The notes under the pieces are model-generated. The model was not told where the DNA came from. It searched no databases and worked only from the letters and a program-made list of their open reading frames with translations. From Desulfuromonas acetexigens (GTDB lineage Bacteria; Desulfobacterota; Desulfuromonadia; Desulfuromonadales; Trichloromonadaceae), in assembly GCF_900111775.1 (NCBI RefSeq), contig NZ_FOJJ01000038.1:162047-226046 (forward strand): 64,000 nt of DNA, given 5' to 3'. The position numbers and the translations under genes are program-made. Below are positions 18,768-28,377 of the stretch, in pieces (position 1 is the stretch's first letter; each line of letters starts with the position of its first letter).

Positions 18768-20186
18768 ATGTCCATCCATAGAATCCTGGTTGCCGATGAC
18801 GAGGAGAGCATTCGCTGGGTTCTCGCCAAGTCTTTGGGCAAACTCGGTTACCAGGTCGAGTTGGCAACCAGTGGCGATCAGGCCCTGACCTTGCTTCAGG
18901 AAAAACCCTTTGACCTGGCAGTCCTCGACATCAAAATGCCGGGACTTTCGGGGCTTGACCTGCTCAGCCGTATCCACCAGGAACGTCCGGCTCTTCCTAT
19001 TGTGGTCATGACCGCCGAATCGACCATGGCGAACGCCGTCGAAGCGATGAAGCGGGGAGCCTACGACTATCTGACCAAACCTTTCGACTTGGAGGCCCTC
19101 GACGCCATCATCCTGCGCGCCAATCAGGCCACGGAAATGGAACCCCCGAGTAAGACGGAACCGCCTCCCCAGCCCCTCGACCGTACCCTGATCGGGCGCA
19201 GTCGGCCGATGCAAGAAGTCTACAAGGTTCTCGGCAAGGTCGCCGCCTCCGACGTCACCGTACTCATTACCGGGGAATCGGGAACCGGTAAGGAGTTGGT
19301 GGCCCGGGCTATCCACGGGAACAGCGCCCGGCTCAACAAGCCCTTTCTCGCCCTCAACTGCGCTGCCATTCCGCGCGAACTCCTGGAAAGCGAGCTTTTC
19401 GGCTTTGAAAAGGGGGCCTTTACCGGCGCCAACGAGCGCAAGATCGGCAAATTCGAGCAGGCCCACGGCGGCAGCCTTTTTCTCGACGAAATCGGCGACA
19501 TGCCCCTGGAATTACAGGCCAAGCTCTTACGGGTGCTACAAGAAAAGGAGATCACCCGTACCGGGGGGGTCACCAATATCTCCGTCGATGTGCGGATCAT
19601 CGCCGCCACCAACCAGGATCTTCAGGAACAGGTGCGCGCCAAGGGTTTTCGCGAAGACCTTTACTACCGCCTGAATGTCATTCCCATCAGCCTCCCCGCC
19701 CTGCGCGAGCGAGCCGAGGACATCCCCCTGCTGGTCGATTTTTTCCTGCGCCAATTACAGGCCAAACAGAACCTCGCGGCGCGGGCCTGCAGCGCCGAAG
19801 CCCTGGCCGGGCTACAACACTATTCCTGGCCCGGAAACGTGCGGGAACTGGAAAACGCCATTCAGCGCGCCGCTCTTCTCTCCCCCAACCCCCAACTGAC
19901 CCTGGACGATTTCCCCTTTCTGGCAACAGCCTGCGGAGGCGACCAGGACGAATCCCTCGAAGCGTTGATCGCCCGCAAACTGAACTGCTCACTGATGCAG
20001 ATGAATGTCCAGGAACTGGACAACCTCTATGATATGGTCCTACATCAGATGGAACGGCCTCTGATCAACATCGTTCTCGACAAAACGAGGGGAAATCAGG
20101 TCAAAGCCGCCGAAATCCTTGGTATCAATCGCAATACCCTGCGAAAAAAAATCCAGACCTTGGGGATCGACCTGAAAAAAGACTAA
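18768..20186 (+). CDS. NtrC-like sigma54 response regulator
   Basis: A 472-aa activator of the NtrC class. The receiver has phosphoacceptor D54, the same position as in enteric NtrC. The AAA+ domain has Walker A GESGTGKELVA, a canonical GAFTGA loop, LFLDEIGDM, and arginine-finger region WPGNVRELENA. A C-terminal Fis-like helix-turn-helix (KAAEILGINRNTLRKKI) binds enhancer sites. It follows the kinase by 24 bases with a GGAGG site and ends at a strong terminator. By homology it activates RpoN promoters; targets are not visible. Confidence 0.93.
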   Translation: MSIHRILVADDEESIRWVLAKSLGKLGYQVELATSGDQALTLLQEKPFDLAVLDIKMPGLSGLDLLSRIHQERPALPIVVMTAESTMANAVEAMKRGAYDYLTKPFDLEALDAIILRANQATEMEPPSKTEPPPQPLDRTLIGRSRPMQEVYKVLGKVAASDVTVLITGESGTGKELVARAIHGNSARLNKPFLALNCAAIPRELLESELFGFEKGAFTGANERKIGKFEQAHGGSLFLDEIGDMPLELQAKLLRVLQEKEITRTGGVTNISVDVRIIAATNQDLQEQVRAKGFREDLYYRLNVIPISLPALRERAEDIPLLVDFFLRQLQAKQNLAARACSAEALAGLQHYSWPGNVRELENAIQRAALLSPNPQLTLDDFPFLATACGGDQDESLEALIARKLNCSLMQMNVQELDNLYDMVLHQMERPLINIVLDKTRGNQVKAAEILGINRNTLRKKIQTLGIDLKKD

Positions 20187-20220
20187 AAAAGCCCCGGAGA
20201 ATAAACTCCGGGGCTTTTTT
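20184..20220. terminator. Bidirectional terminator, ntrC-like / dnaB
   Basis: A 10-bp perfect GC-rich stem (20190-20199 with 20206-20215) with a 6-base loop is flanked by A and T runs. It lies between the convergent ntrC-like gene and dnaB. Confidence 0.93.
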
Positions 20221-20241
20221 ACGAGGAATTGCACGGGGGAC

Positions 20242-21612
20242 TCAGTAACCGCCTTCCCGTTTACTCTGGTTTTCAAACCGGGTGAACTCCCCGCGAAAGG
20301 TGAGATGCACGCTGCCGATGGGACCGTTACGCTGTTTGCCGATAATGACCTCAGCGTCTTTGTCGTGCCCCTTGTCGCAGGAATTGTCCCGACGTTTGCA
20401 TGCCTCGCAGTAGACGGCGTCACGATAGATGAACATGATCACGTCGGCGTCCTGCTCAATCGCCCCGGACTCCCGCAGGTCGGCCATCATCGGACGCTTA
20501 TCGGTGCGGCTTTCGAGGGAGCGGTTAAGCTGGGAAAGAGCAACGACCGGCACGTGGAGTTCCTTGGCCAGAGCCTTGAGGGAGCGGGAAATTTCGGAAA
20601 TCTCCTGCTGTCGGCTCTCGGCGTTGCGTCCTTGCATCAGCTGCAAATAGTCAACGACGACCAGACCCAAGTCATGTTCCGCTTTGAGGCGGCGGGCCTT
20701 GGCCCGCAATTCGAGGACCGAGATACTCGGGGTGTCGTCGATGAAGATCGGCGCCTCACTGAGCAGCCCGGCCCCATTGGTCAGTTTGGGCCAATCCGAT
20801 TCACCAAGGTGGCCGGTACGCAGACGGCTGGCGTCGACCCGGGAAACGGAACAGAGTAAACGCTGCACCAACTGTTCCTTCCCCATCTCCAGGGAGAAGA
20901 CGATACTGGGCACCGGCTTGGCGGCGTGCAAGGCGGCATGCTCGACGATATTGAGACAAAAGGCGGTCTTGCCCATGGAGGGGCGGGCGGCGATGATGAC
21001 CAGATCCCCACCCTGCAAGCCCGCCGTCATCAGGTCAAGATCGCTGAAACCGGTGGGAACCCCGGTGATCAGTTCTTTGCGGTCATAGAGTTTTTCGATG
21101 GTTTTGAAGGTATCCTTCATGATTTCCCGGGTCGAGAAATAGGAAGGCTTGGCCTTGGAACCGGCGATTTCGAAGATGGATTTTTCGGCCCAGTCGAGAT
21201 CCGCTTCAACATCCCCCCCCTCGTAGCCGCGGGTGGCGATCTCGGTAGCGACTTGGATCAACCGGCGCGACACCGCCTTGTCCTTGACCATGCGGCAGTA
21301 GTAGACGATGTTCGCGGCGGTGGGGACGTAATCGACGAGGGTCGCCAGGTAGGCACTACCGCCGACCGCCTCAAGATCACCCTTCAACTGGAGGGCAGCG
21401 GTCAGGGTCACGAGGTCGGCAGGTTCCCCTTTGTCACTGAGATCGATCAGGGCGGAGAAGATTTTGCGGTGGGCTTCACGATAGAAGTCCTCGGGGCGGA
21501 GGATTTCCAGCGCCTTGTTGAGGGCTTCATTTTCCAGGAGGACGCCGCCGAGCACGGACATCTCCCCTTCCAGACTCTGTGGAGGAAGGCGATGAGCAGG
21601 CAGTTCTACCAT
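20242..21612 (-). CDS. dnaB: Replicative DNA helicase DnaB
   Basis: The hexameric 5'-3' replication fork helicase. The 456-aa protein has the N-terminal primase-interacting domain (HRLPPQSLEGEMSVLGGVLL), Walker A ARPSMGKTAF, Walker B-type VVVDYLQLM and the C-terminal ESGAIEQDADVI and GSVHLTF motifs. There is no intein. It is last in the rpsF-rpsR-DUF2232-rplI-dnaB operon, a conserved order. Confidence 0.98.
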   Translation of the reverse strand: MVELPAHRLPPQSLEGEMSVLGGVLLENEALNKALEILRPEDFYREAHRKIFSALIDLSDKGEPADLVTLTAALQLKGDLEAVGGSAYLATLVDYVPTAANIVYYCRMVKDKAVSRRLIQVATEIATRGYEGGDVEADLDWAEKSIFEIAGSKAKPSYFSTREIMKDTFKTIEKLYDRKELITGVPTGFSDLDLMTAGLQGGDLVIIAARPSMGKTAFCLNIVEHAALHAAKPVPSIVFSLEMGKEQLVQRLLCSVSRVDASRLRTGHLGESDWPKLTNGAGLLSEAPIFIDDTPSISVLELRAKARRLKAEHDLGLVVVDYLQLMQGRNAESRQQEISEISRSLKALAKELHVPVVALSQLNRSLESRTDKRPMMADLRESGAIEQDADVIMFIYRDAVYCEACKRRDNSCDKGHDKDAEVIIGKQRNGPIGSVHLTFRGEFTRFENQSKREGGY

Positions 21613-21675
21613 GGGAGGGTGTAACTCCGGATGGACGAAGCGGAGCCGGTAACCGGCTCCGCTTCGTCTTCGGTT

Positions 21676-22122
21676 TTATTCTGCGGCAGTAACGATGACC
21701 TTGATCGAGGCAACGACTCCGGCCGGCAATTTCACCGGAACCTGATAATCGCCGAGCGCCTTGATCGGCTCGTCGAGAACGATCTTCTTACGATCGACCT
21801 CAATCCCGGCTTCGACCAGCTTAGCGCCGATTTCCATGGAAGTAACCGAACCGAAGAGCTTGCCGTCCTCACCCGCGCGATGGGCGAAGGAACAGGTCAG
21901 AGCCTCAATCTGCTTTTTGAGCAGTTCGGCGCCCTGAGTCAGTTTCTGAAGCTTGCGCTCCAGCTGACGCTTGCGATGTTCGAGTTCCTTGACGTTCCGC
22001 GGATTGGCTTCCACGGCCATTCCGCCGGGAATCAAAAAATTGCGCGCATAACCGGGCTTGACATTGACCATCTGGCCGATCGTGCCAAGTTTTTCCACAT
22101 TTTCGGTAAGAATGATATTCAT
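21676..22122 (-). CDS. rplI: 50S ribosomal protein L9
   Basis: A 148-aa large-subunit protein bound to 23S rRNA. N-terminal motif MNIILTENVEKLGTIGQ and GYARNFLIPGGMAVEA identify L9; the long central helix and C-terminal domain are present. It sits between DUF2232 and dnaB in the canonical operon. Confidence 0.98.
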   Translation of the reverse strand: MNIILTENVEKLGTIGQMVNVKPGYARNFLIPGGMAVEANPRNVKELEHRKRQLERKLQKLTQGAELLKKQIEALTCSFAHRAGEDGKLFGSVTSMEIGAKLVEAGIEVDRKKIVLDEPIKALGDYQVPVKLPAGVVASIKVIVTAAE

Positions 22123-22148
22123 GAATCGTGATCTCCTCTATTAAAGAT

Positions 22149-23096
22149 CTAGGTCTTTTTTTCTTTAGGGTTACGAAAATCCAGCCACAAATCAAAGATG
22201 CCGATACCGGTGACGACAGCCGGCAGGGGATTGACGATAACCAGCATCATATACCCCATCACCCGCAGGAAAGGCGCGGTGCCGCGACGCTGGAAAAAAT
22301 GCGCCACCACCGCCATGCCCTGCAGAAAATAGACCGGCAAAAGCAGGGTCAGAAGGTTGACAGAGAGCTGTTGAGCCAAACCGGTCGCGAAGAAAACCCC
22401 AAATCCCCCAAGGATAACCCCCCAGATCAGGACTTCCGGAGCCTTCCAGAGATAGAGGGGAGGGCCGGGAATCCGATAATGACCCTGGGATAATCGCGCC
22501 AGGAGAATGACCACCAGCAACAACAAGGCACTGTTAGCGACCATGATCAACGCGGGATAGGCCGCAAGGAGATAGTCGGCGGTGCCGGCGGTCAGCGCCT
22601 TGAGCTCCTCCGCCTGGGTCGGAGTCAGTTCCGCTTGCTGATAAAATTCGTCAACCTTGGCCAACTCGCCCTGGATGTAGCCGGAAACCACCTCTGTTGT
22701 GGCTTGATCACTATACTGAGCGTAAGCGAAGAGTAATGATACCGAGAGCAGCGTTCCGATCAGGGCGGTTGCCCCGATCGCTCGATCCCAGGGCTGACCT
22801 CGCAACAGGAAACGGGGGAGGATCAGAGAAGCCAGGCCGAATTGCAACAGGTAAAGGAGTCCGCCGCCGGGGCCATCGATCAACCACAAAGTTCCGGAAA
22901 CAAGAAAGACAACGCCTAGGCCAGACGCCAGACCACGGCGCATCTGCACGTAGCCAGCAGGCAACGGACTGAGCATTGCCAGCACCATGCCGGCTGGGCC
23001 GAGGACTCCTGCGGCCCAAAGCAGGCCCAGGGTTGCGGCAGCTCCGAGTAACTGGTACAGAGCCGCCGGTCCGGGAGTCCCAGGGGTAAAGCGCAC
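22149..23096 (-). CDS. DUF2232 multi-spanning membrane protein
   Basis: A 315-aa inner-membrane protein with about eight hydrophobic helices. The DUF2232 (YybS-like) family is regularly found between rpsR and rplI in Firmicutes and Desulfobacterota; its function is unknown. The C-terminal half has the family-typical VLIWGVILGGFG and LQGMAVVAHFF segments. It starts 15 bases after rpsR. Confidence 0.88.
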   Translation of the reverse strand: MRFTPGTPGPAALYQLLGAAATLGLLWAAGVLGPAGMVLAMLSPLPAGYVQMRRGLASGLGVVFLVSGTLWLIDGPGGGLLYLLQFGLASLILPRFLLRGQPWDRAIGATALIGTLLSVSLLFAYAQYSDQATTEVVSGYIQGELAKVDEFYQQAELTPTQAEELKALTAGTADYLLAAYPALIMVANSALLLLVVILLARLSQGHYRIPGPPLYLWKAPEVLIWGVILGGFGVFFATGLAQQLSVNLLTLLLPVYFLQGMAVVAHFFQRRGTAPFLRVMGYMMLVIVNPLPAVVTGIGIFDLWLDFRNPKEKKT

Positions 23097-23111
23097 CGGT
23101 TCGTCCCCTGA

Positions 23112-23381
23112 CTAATCGACGTTGTGGGCCGAAGTGAAGGGCAGCAGCGCGATGTTACGGGCGCGCTTGATCGCTTCGGTCACCTTGCGCTGATGGATAG
23201 CGCAATTCCCGGAGATACGACGGGGAACAATCTTGCCCCGCTCGGAGACGAAATAGCGCAGGGTCCGGATCTCTTTGTAATCGATCTTCAGGGTTTTATC
23301 GCCACAGAAGCGGCAGCCTTTACGACGGGTGAAACGGCGACGGGGCGCAGCCGGACGAGACGGTTTGTTGGGATAGCTCAT
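23112..23381 (-). CDS. rpsR: 30S ribosomal protein S18
   Basis: An 89-aa basic small-subunit protein with the conserved [19 protein letters not shown] and [21 protein letters not shown] segments. The N-terminal CRFCGDK retains a cysteine pair, the zinc-binding (C+) form of S18. It lies downstream of rpsF, with which it forms the S6:S18 heterodimer in the platform. Confidence 0.97.
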   Translation of the reverse strand: MSYPNKPSRPAAPRRRFTRRKGCRFCGDKTLKIDYKEIRTLRYFVSERGKIVPRRISGNCAIHQRKVTEAIKRARNIALLPFTSAHNVD

Positions 23382-23411
23382 ATCTACAATCTCCTTTTAA
23401 GCGGGAATGGA

Positions 23412-23777
23412 TTACTCGTTGTCCTCGACTTCTTCCTCAACATCCTCGGCGCCTTCGGTCTCACCGGCAGCAGGGACAGTCTCCTGATAGCCGTTCTCGA
23501 GAAGAACCGTCTGGAACTTAATGACGTTCTCGTTGATCCGCATACGGCGCTCAAGCTCGGCAATGACATCGGCAGCCGCTTCATACGCCATCAGGACATA
23601 AGTGCCGCGCCCTTGTTTTTTGACCGGATAGGCGAGTTTGCGAGTCCCCCATTCATCGACCTTCAGGACATTGGCCTTGAGACCCTCCAGGATCCCCTTG
23701 AATTTTTCGACGATAGCCTGGTAGCCATCGCCGACAATCTCGGGATGAACGATGTAGATAGTTTCGTAGGTACGCAT
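23412..23777 (-). CDS. rpsF: 30S ribosomal protein S6
   Basis: A 121-aa small-subunit protein starting at MRTYETIYIVHPE, chosen because a GGAGG site lies 8 bases upstream; the ORF continues upstream but without homology. It has the expected ferredoxin-like fold sequence (KGILEGL, WGTRKLAYPVKK, GTYVLMAYEA) and an acidic Glu/Asp-rich C-terminal tail. It is first in the operon. Confidence 0.97.
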   Translation of the reverse strand: MRTYETIYIVHPEIVGDGYQAIVEKFKGILEGLKANVLKVDEWGTRKLAYPVKKQGRGTYVLMAYEAAADVIAELERRMRINENVIKFQTVLLENGYQETVPAAGETEGAEDVEEEVEDNE

Positions 23778-23874
23778 TGATGGAACCTCCTCATGGGTTA
23801 TTAGCCCCGGACCACCCCGGAGCAAGGAGCAGGCGCTCGGCGCCGGCAAAAAATTGAACTTGATTTAATAACAC

Positions 23875-23900
23875 AATCTGCTGGTAAATGCCAGCAGATT
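23875..23900 (-). terminator. Hairpin after ychF
   Basis: A 10-bp perfect stem (23875-23884 with 23891-23900) lies 7 bases after the ychF stop on the minus strand. The following T-tract is weak, so termination may be partial. It also marks the start of the rpsF promoter region. Confidence 0.6.
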
Positions 23901-23907
23901 TTCCCTG

Positions 23908-25002
23908 TCAGACGTTGAAACGGAAGTGCATGATATCGCCATCCGTAACAACATATTCCTTCCCTTCCAGGCGCATCAGACCCTTCTCCTTGGCCCCGGC
24001 TTCACCGCCACAGCGGATGAAATCGTCAAAGGCAATGACCTCGGCGCGGATGAAGCCCTTTTCGAAGTCGGTATGGATCACCCCGGCAGCAGCAGGGGCT
24101 TTGGCGCCGCGCTCAACCGTCCAGGCGCGCACCTCCTTAACCCCGGCGGTGAAGTAGGTGAGCAGCCCCAGTAACCGGTACCCAGCTTGAATCACACGGT
24201 CGAGACCCGACTGGTCAAGACCCAACTCCTGAAGGAATTCGGCCTTACCCTCATCGTCCAGTTCGGCGATCTCCGCTTCGATCTTGCCGCAAATGGTGAC
24301 CATTTCGGCTCCCTCGGCGGCAGCAAACTCGCGCAGACTGGCGACATAGGGGTGGCGACCATCCAGATCATCCTCCGCGACGTTGGCAACATAGAGCAGA
24401 GGCTTGGCGGTAATCAGATGCAAATCCCGCAGGACCAGACGCTCTTCATCGGTCAACTCCGTCGCCCGTGCCGGCCGCCCTTGATCGAGGCATTGCTGAA
24501 CCGCCTGCAAGACCGAGAGCTCGGATTGGCTCTTCTTGTCGCCGCTCTTGGCCTGTTTCTCGATACGCGTCATCCGTTTCTGCACGGTATCGAGATCGGC
24601 CAGATTAAGTTCGGTCTGGATGACCTCAACGTCCCGCATCGGGTCGATGGAACCGTCGACATGGACCACATTGTCATCGTCGAAACAGCGGACAATATGA
24701 GCAATAGCATCGACCTGCCGGATATGCCCGAGAAACTGGTTGCCCAGCCCCTCGCCGCGGCTCGCCCCCTTGACCAGACCGGCAATATCGACAAACTCGA
24801 TGGTGGTCGGCAAAATCGCCTTGGGACGGACGATTTCCGCCAGCATGTTCAGCCGGGGATCGGGCACCCCAACCACACCGACATTCGGCTCGATCGTGCA
24901 GAAAGGGTAGTTGGCCGACTCAGCGCCAGCAGCGGTAATCGCATTAAAAATCGTCGATTTGCCGACATTGGGCAATCCGACAATGCCACATTTAAAACCC
25001 AT
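23908..25002 (-). CDS. ychF: Redox-regulated ATPase YchF
   Basis: A 364-aa Obg-family P-loop NTPase that prefers ATP and interacts with ribosomes. G1 is [14 protein letters not shown], switch/G3 region is [20 protein letters not shown], a helical insertion lies at about 120-200, and the C-terminal TGS-like domain contains [18 protein letters not shown]. The order pth-hppA-ychF is adjacent to the translation genes. Length is standard. Confidence 0.97.
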   Translation of the reverse strand: MGFKCGIVGLPNVGKSTIFNAITAAGAESANYPFCTIEPNVGVVGVPDPRLNMLAEIVRPKAILPTTIEFVDIAGLVKGASRGEGLGNQFLGHIRQVDAIAHIVRCFDDDNVVHVDGSIDPMRDVEVIQTELNLADLDTVQKRMTRIEKQAKSGDKKSQSELSVLQAVQQCLDQGRPARATELTDEERLVLRDLHLITAKPLLYVANVAEDDLDGRHPYVASLREFAAAEGAEMVTICGKIEAEIAELDDEGKAEFLQELGLDQSGLDRVIQAGYRLLGLLTYFTAGVKEVRAWTVERGAKAPAAAGVIHTDFEKGFIRAEVIAFDDFIRCGGEAGAKEKGLMRLEGKEYVVTDGDIMHFRFNV

Positions 25003-25026
25003 GGGTTAATCAATCTCCGGAAATAA

Positions 25027-25056
25027 GGATAGCCGGAGCTAAAGCCCCGGCTATCC
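25027..25056 (-). terminator. Hairpin after hppA
   Basis: A 10-bp perfect stem (25027-25036 with 25047-25056) with a 10-base loop follows the hppA stop on the minus strand, with a short T-rich tract after it. It probably separates hppA and ychF transcripts at least in part. Confidence 0.65.
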
Positions 25057-25080
25057 AGGTCATTCGATGTCGTTACAGGA

Positions 25081-27096
25081 TCACACCAGCAGCGGCGCGA
25101 TAACCAGGGAAACAACGCTCATCAACTTGATCAAAATGTTCATGGAGGGACCGGAAGTATCCTTGAAGGGGTCGCCGACCGTATCGCCGACAACCGCGGC
25201 TTTGTGCGCTTCGCCGCCTTTCTTCTCCCCTTCCAGTTCCCCCTTCTCGATGTACTTTTTGGCATTGTCCCAGGCGCCGCCACCGTTGGACATCATCAGC
25301 GCCAGCAGAACGCCGGAAAGGGTAGCGCCGGCGAGCATGCCCCCCAGGGCTTCCTTACCGAAAACCAGACCCATGAAGACCGGAGCGACGACTGCGACCA
25401 CCCCAGGCAAGACCATTTCCTTGAGAGCAGCCTTAGCCGAAATATCGATGCATTTCTGTGAATCGGGCTTGACCCCTTCCTCGCCGGCGAGCAGGCCCGG
25501 AATTTCCCGGAATTGACGACGAATCTCGTCGACCATCTTACCGGCGGCGCGACCAACGCTGGTCATGGTCAAGGCCCCGATAAAGAAAGGCAGGGTGCCG
25601 CCGATAAAAAGCCCGACCACGACCCGGGGTTCAATCAGGTTGATGGCTTGAAGTTTAACGGTGGAGGCGTAAGCGGCAAAGAGCGCAAGGGCGGTCAAAG
25701 CCGCGGAACCGATGGCAAAGCCCTTGCCGATAGCGGCGGTGGTATTGCCGATGGCGTCGAGGCCGTCGGTGATTTTACGAACTTCGGGACCGAGGGCGGC
25801 CATTTCCGAAATGCCGCCGGCGTTATCGGCGATGGGACCGTAGGCGTCAACGGTCATGGTAACGCCAACCGTCGCCAGCATGCCGACCGCCGCAATACCG
25901 ATACCATAAAGGCCGGCACAGGCGTTGGCGATAAGAATCGCAAGTGCGATCATAACGACCGGAGCGACGGTACTTTCCAGTCCGACGGCGAGGCCGTGAA
26001 TGATGTTGGTGGCGGGACCGGTCTTGCTCGCTTCGGCAATACGGGTCACCGGAGCTTTCGCAGTATAGTACTCCGTGATCTGGCCGATGGCGATCCCCGC
26101 CAGGGTGCCGATGAGAATGGCCAGGAAGACGCCAAACTTGAGGCTGGAGAACATAACGACGAAGAAAGCGAAGAGCAGGAAGAGTCCGGCGGCCACGAAA
26201 GTGGTGTAATGGAGAGCCTTGGCCGGATCCTTGCCGCTGAATTTCTTCATCGACCAGATGCCGATAACCGAAAAGACCAGACCGATCATCGACAGACCCA
26301 GGGGCATGAAGAGAGCACTGGCCATCGTTTGCTCAGGTGTTCCGGAGCCGATCTTGGCCAGCAGTTCCGGGCTGGCGGCAGCGGCGATGGCGATGGTGGC
26401 GATGATGGCACCGACGTAGGATTCGAAAATATCGGCCCCCATACCGGCGGTATCACCGACACAGTCGCCGACGTTGTCGGCGATAACCCCGGGGTTGCGC
26501 GGATCGTCCTCGGGAATCCCGGCCTCAACCTTACCGACAAGGTCGGAACCGACGTCGGCGGCCTTGGTGTAGATACCCCCACCGACCCGGGCAAAGAGGG
26601 CGATCGACGATGCGCCCATGGCGAAGCCGTTGATGTATTGAACAGTGGTAGGATCACCGCCGAAATTGATAAAGGCAATACCGACGCCGACCAGGCCGAG
26701 AGAAGCAACCGCGAGACCCATAACGGCCCCGCCATTGAAGGAAACTTGCAGAGCCGCGGCTTGACCTTGGGCGCGAGCCGCCTCGGAGGTGCGAACGTTG
26801 GCACGGGTTGCCGCCTTCATCCCGATGAAGCCGCAGGTCATGGAACAGGCGGCGCCACCGACAAAACAAAGAGCCGTCCAAAAGCCCATACTGATGGCGA
26901 TAAGCAGAAAGACGATGCCGATAAAAATACCGAGAACCTTGTATTCACGGGCCAGAAATGCCATGGCACCGTCATGAATGGCCTCGGAAATCTCCCGCAT
27001 CCTATCATTGCCAACAGGCTGAGATTTCACCTGTTGATAGATCAGGAGCGCGATGGCGAACCCGACCAGACCCAGAATCGGAACAAGCATTTGCAT
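25081..27096 (-). CDS. hppA: Membrane-bound proton/sodium pyrophosphatase
   Basis: A 671-aa integral membrane pump with about 16 transmembrane helices that couples PPi hydrolysis to H+ (or Na+) export. The substrate-binding loop contains [17 protein letters not shown]. The segment [15 protein letters not shown] has Ala and Gly at the positions that distinguish K+-dependent enzymes, whereas K+-independent ones have Lys and Thr, so K+ dependence is predicted. H+ and Na+ specificity cannot be separated by eye. It lies 29 bases after pth. Such pumps are common in Desulfuromonadia and conserve energy from biosynthetic PPi. Confidence 0.97.
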   Translation of the reverse strand: MQMLVPILGLVGFAIALLIYQQVKSQPVGNDRMREISEAIHDGAMAFLAREYKVLGIFIGIVFLLIAISMGFWTALCFVGGAACSMTCGFIGMKAATRANVRTSEAARAQGQAAALQVSFNGGAVMGLAVASLGLVGVGIAFINFGGDPTTVQYINGFAMGASSIALFARVGGGIYTKAADVGSDLVGKVEAGIPEDDPRNPGVIADNVGDCVGDTAGMGADIFESYVGAIIATIAIAAAASPELLAKIGSGTPEQTMASALFMPLGLSMIGLVFSVIGIWSMKKFSGKDPAKALHYTTFVAAGLFLLFAFFVVMFSSLKFGVFLAILIGTLAGIAIGQITEYYTAKAPVTRIAEASKTGPATNIIHGLAVGLESTVAPVVMIALAILIANACAGLYGIGIAAVGMLATVGVTMTVDAYGPIADNAGGISEMAALGPEVRKITDGLDAIGNTTAAIGKGFAIGSAALTALALFAAYASTVKLQAINLIEPRVVVGLFIGGTLPFFIGALTMTSVGRAAGKMVDEIRRQFREIPGLLAGEEGVKPDSQKCIDISAKAALKEMVLPGVVAVVAPVFMGLVFGKEALGGMLAGATLSGVLLALMMSNGGGAWDNAKKYIEKGELEGEKKGGEAHKAAVVGDTVGDPFKDTSGPSMNILIKLMSVVSLVIAPLLV

Positions 27097-27125
27097 TTGT
27101 CGTACCCTCTCTCTCTGTCTAGTTA

Positions 27126-27701
27126 TTAAGGACCGATTTCTCGTCGGTTGAACTCATTCATAGCCAGTTGCGGCCCCCTCATCACAACCGCTTCAACGGC
27201 ACGGACGGCATCATCAATCAGGGGGTCCAGGGTTTTACGTTCTGCTGTTGCAAAGCTACTCAATACATAACGCGCCACGTCGCCGCCAGGTTGCGGCCTG
27301 CCGACGCCGAATTTAATGCGGATAAAATCTGACTGACCGAGAACCTGACAGATGTGGCGTATCCCATTGTGGCCGCCGTGCCCGCCACCCAGACGAATCC
27401 GCAGAGCGCCAAAAGGTTGATCGATATCGTCATGAACCACGATCAGATCCTTGGGAAGAACCGTCAGAGACTTGGCTGCCGAGGCTACGCTCGCCCCGCT
27501 GAGATTCATGAACGTTTGCGGAAGCAACAAGGTCGCCTCTTCGCCGGCCACTCGACCCATCCCGTAGAGACCCTGATGCCCCTTCTTTTTCAAGGGAACA
27601 CCAAAAACTTCGGAGAGGCGTCGAACCACCATAAACCCAATATTGTGCCGGGTCTCGGCATACTGTTCGCCGGGATTTCCCAGCCCCACAATAAGCTTCA
27701 A
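27126..27701 (-). CDS. pth: Peptidyl-tRNA hydrolase
   Basis: Recycles tRNA from peptidyl-tRNA released by stalled ribosomes. The 191-aa enzyme has the N-terminal [18 protein letters not shown] motif with catalytic His, [23 protein letters not shown] and [12 protein letters not shown]. It is 14 bases downstream of rplY; the rplY-pth-ychF neighbourhood is highly conserved. Confidence 0.98.
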   Translation of the reverse strand: MKLIVGLGNPGEQYAETRHNIGFMVVRRLSEVFGVPLKKKGHQGLYGMGRVAGEEATLLLPQTFMNLSGASVASAAKSLTVLPKDLIVVHDDIDQPFGALRIRLGGGHGGHNGIRHICQVLGQSDFIRIKFGVGRPQPGGDVARYVLSSFATAERKTLDPLIDDAVRAVEAVVMRGPQLAMNEFNRREIGP

Positions 27702-27715
27702 GAGCAGCTGCTACC

Positions 27716-28321
27716 TTACTCTTCTTCCGTCTCTTCGGTAGATGTCCCTTCGGACTCTTCGGCCTTATGGCCGACGCAGGTAATTACGGTGAAGTTCACC
27801 TCATGGGGAACCTCCACACCCGCCGGCAGGGTCAAGTCGTCGATGTGAAGGACGTCGCCGATTTCCAGGGCCGTTACGTCCACTTCGATGGCGCCGGGGA
27901 TCGCATTAGGGAGGCAGGATACTTCCAGTTCCTTACGAATGACCTGAAGGGTGCCGCCGACCTTCTCGCCTGCGGACTTGCCGAGCGTGTGCACCGGAAC
28001 CATAACATTCACGACGTGCGTCATATCGATGACCTGAAAATCCGCATGCATATAATCGCGACGGATGGGGTCAACCTGAAGGTCCTTGAGGATAACCACT
28101 TTACCGGCATACTCCGTCTCCCCTTGTAGGGTAATCAGGGTATTCCAGCCGGCCTCAGTGGAGATCGCCGTTTTCAACTCCTTGGGAGTCACCGCGACCG
28201 TCGCGGGGGTCAGGCCGCGGCCATAAACAACGGCGGGGATCATGCCTTGACGGCGCAGGGAGCGGGCAACGCCCTTACCGGATCGATCACGCTGGGTAAC
28301 TTTGAGTTCTGCAGTAGCCAT
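27716..28321 (-). CDS. rplY: 50S ribosomal protein L25/general stress protein Ctc
   Basis: A 201-aa 5S rRNA-binding protein of the long Ctc/TL5 type. The N-terminal L25 domain (about 1-95) contains GKGVARSLRRQGMIPAVVYG. The C-terminal TL5 beta domain (about 96-180) contains VEVPHEVNFT, followed by an acidic tail rich in Glu and Thr. It lies between prs and pth. Confidence 0.97.
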   Translation of the reverse strand: MATAELKVTQRDRSGKGVARSLRRQGMIPAVVYGRGLTPATVAVTPKELKTAISTEAGWNTLITLQGETEYAGKVVILKDLQVDPIRRDYMHADFQVIDMTHVVNVMVPVHTLGKSAGEKVGGTLQVIRKELEVSCLPNAIPGAIEVDVTALEIGDVLHIDDLTLPAGVEVPHEVNFTVITCVGHKAEESEGTSTEETEEE

Positions 28322-28377
28322 ATCTTGTATCCTCCACTTAGGTGATGAGCGAACGTCTATCTAAAACTTCGAATTTT

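Noticed and set aside
23778..23874. S6:S18 autoregulatory RNA motif upstream of rpsF
   Set aside because: A GC-rich hairpin at 23832-23844 and several CCG triplets are present, but I could not place the bulged CCG of the motif with confidence.
25513..27129. Plus-strand ORF of 538 codons opposite hppA
   Set aside because: Asp/Gly/His-rich antisense shadow of a canonical membrane pyrophosphatase.
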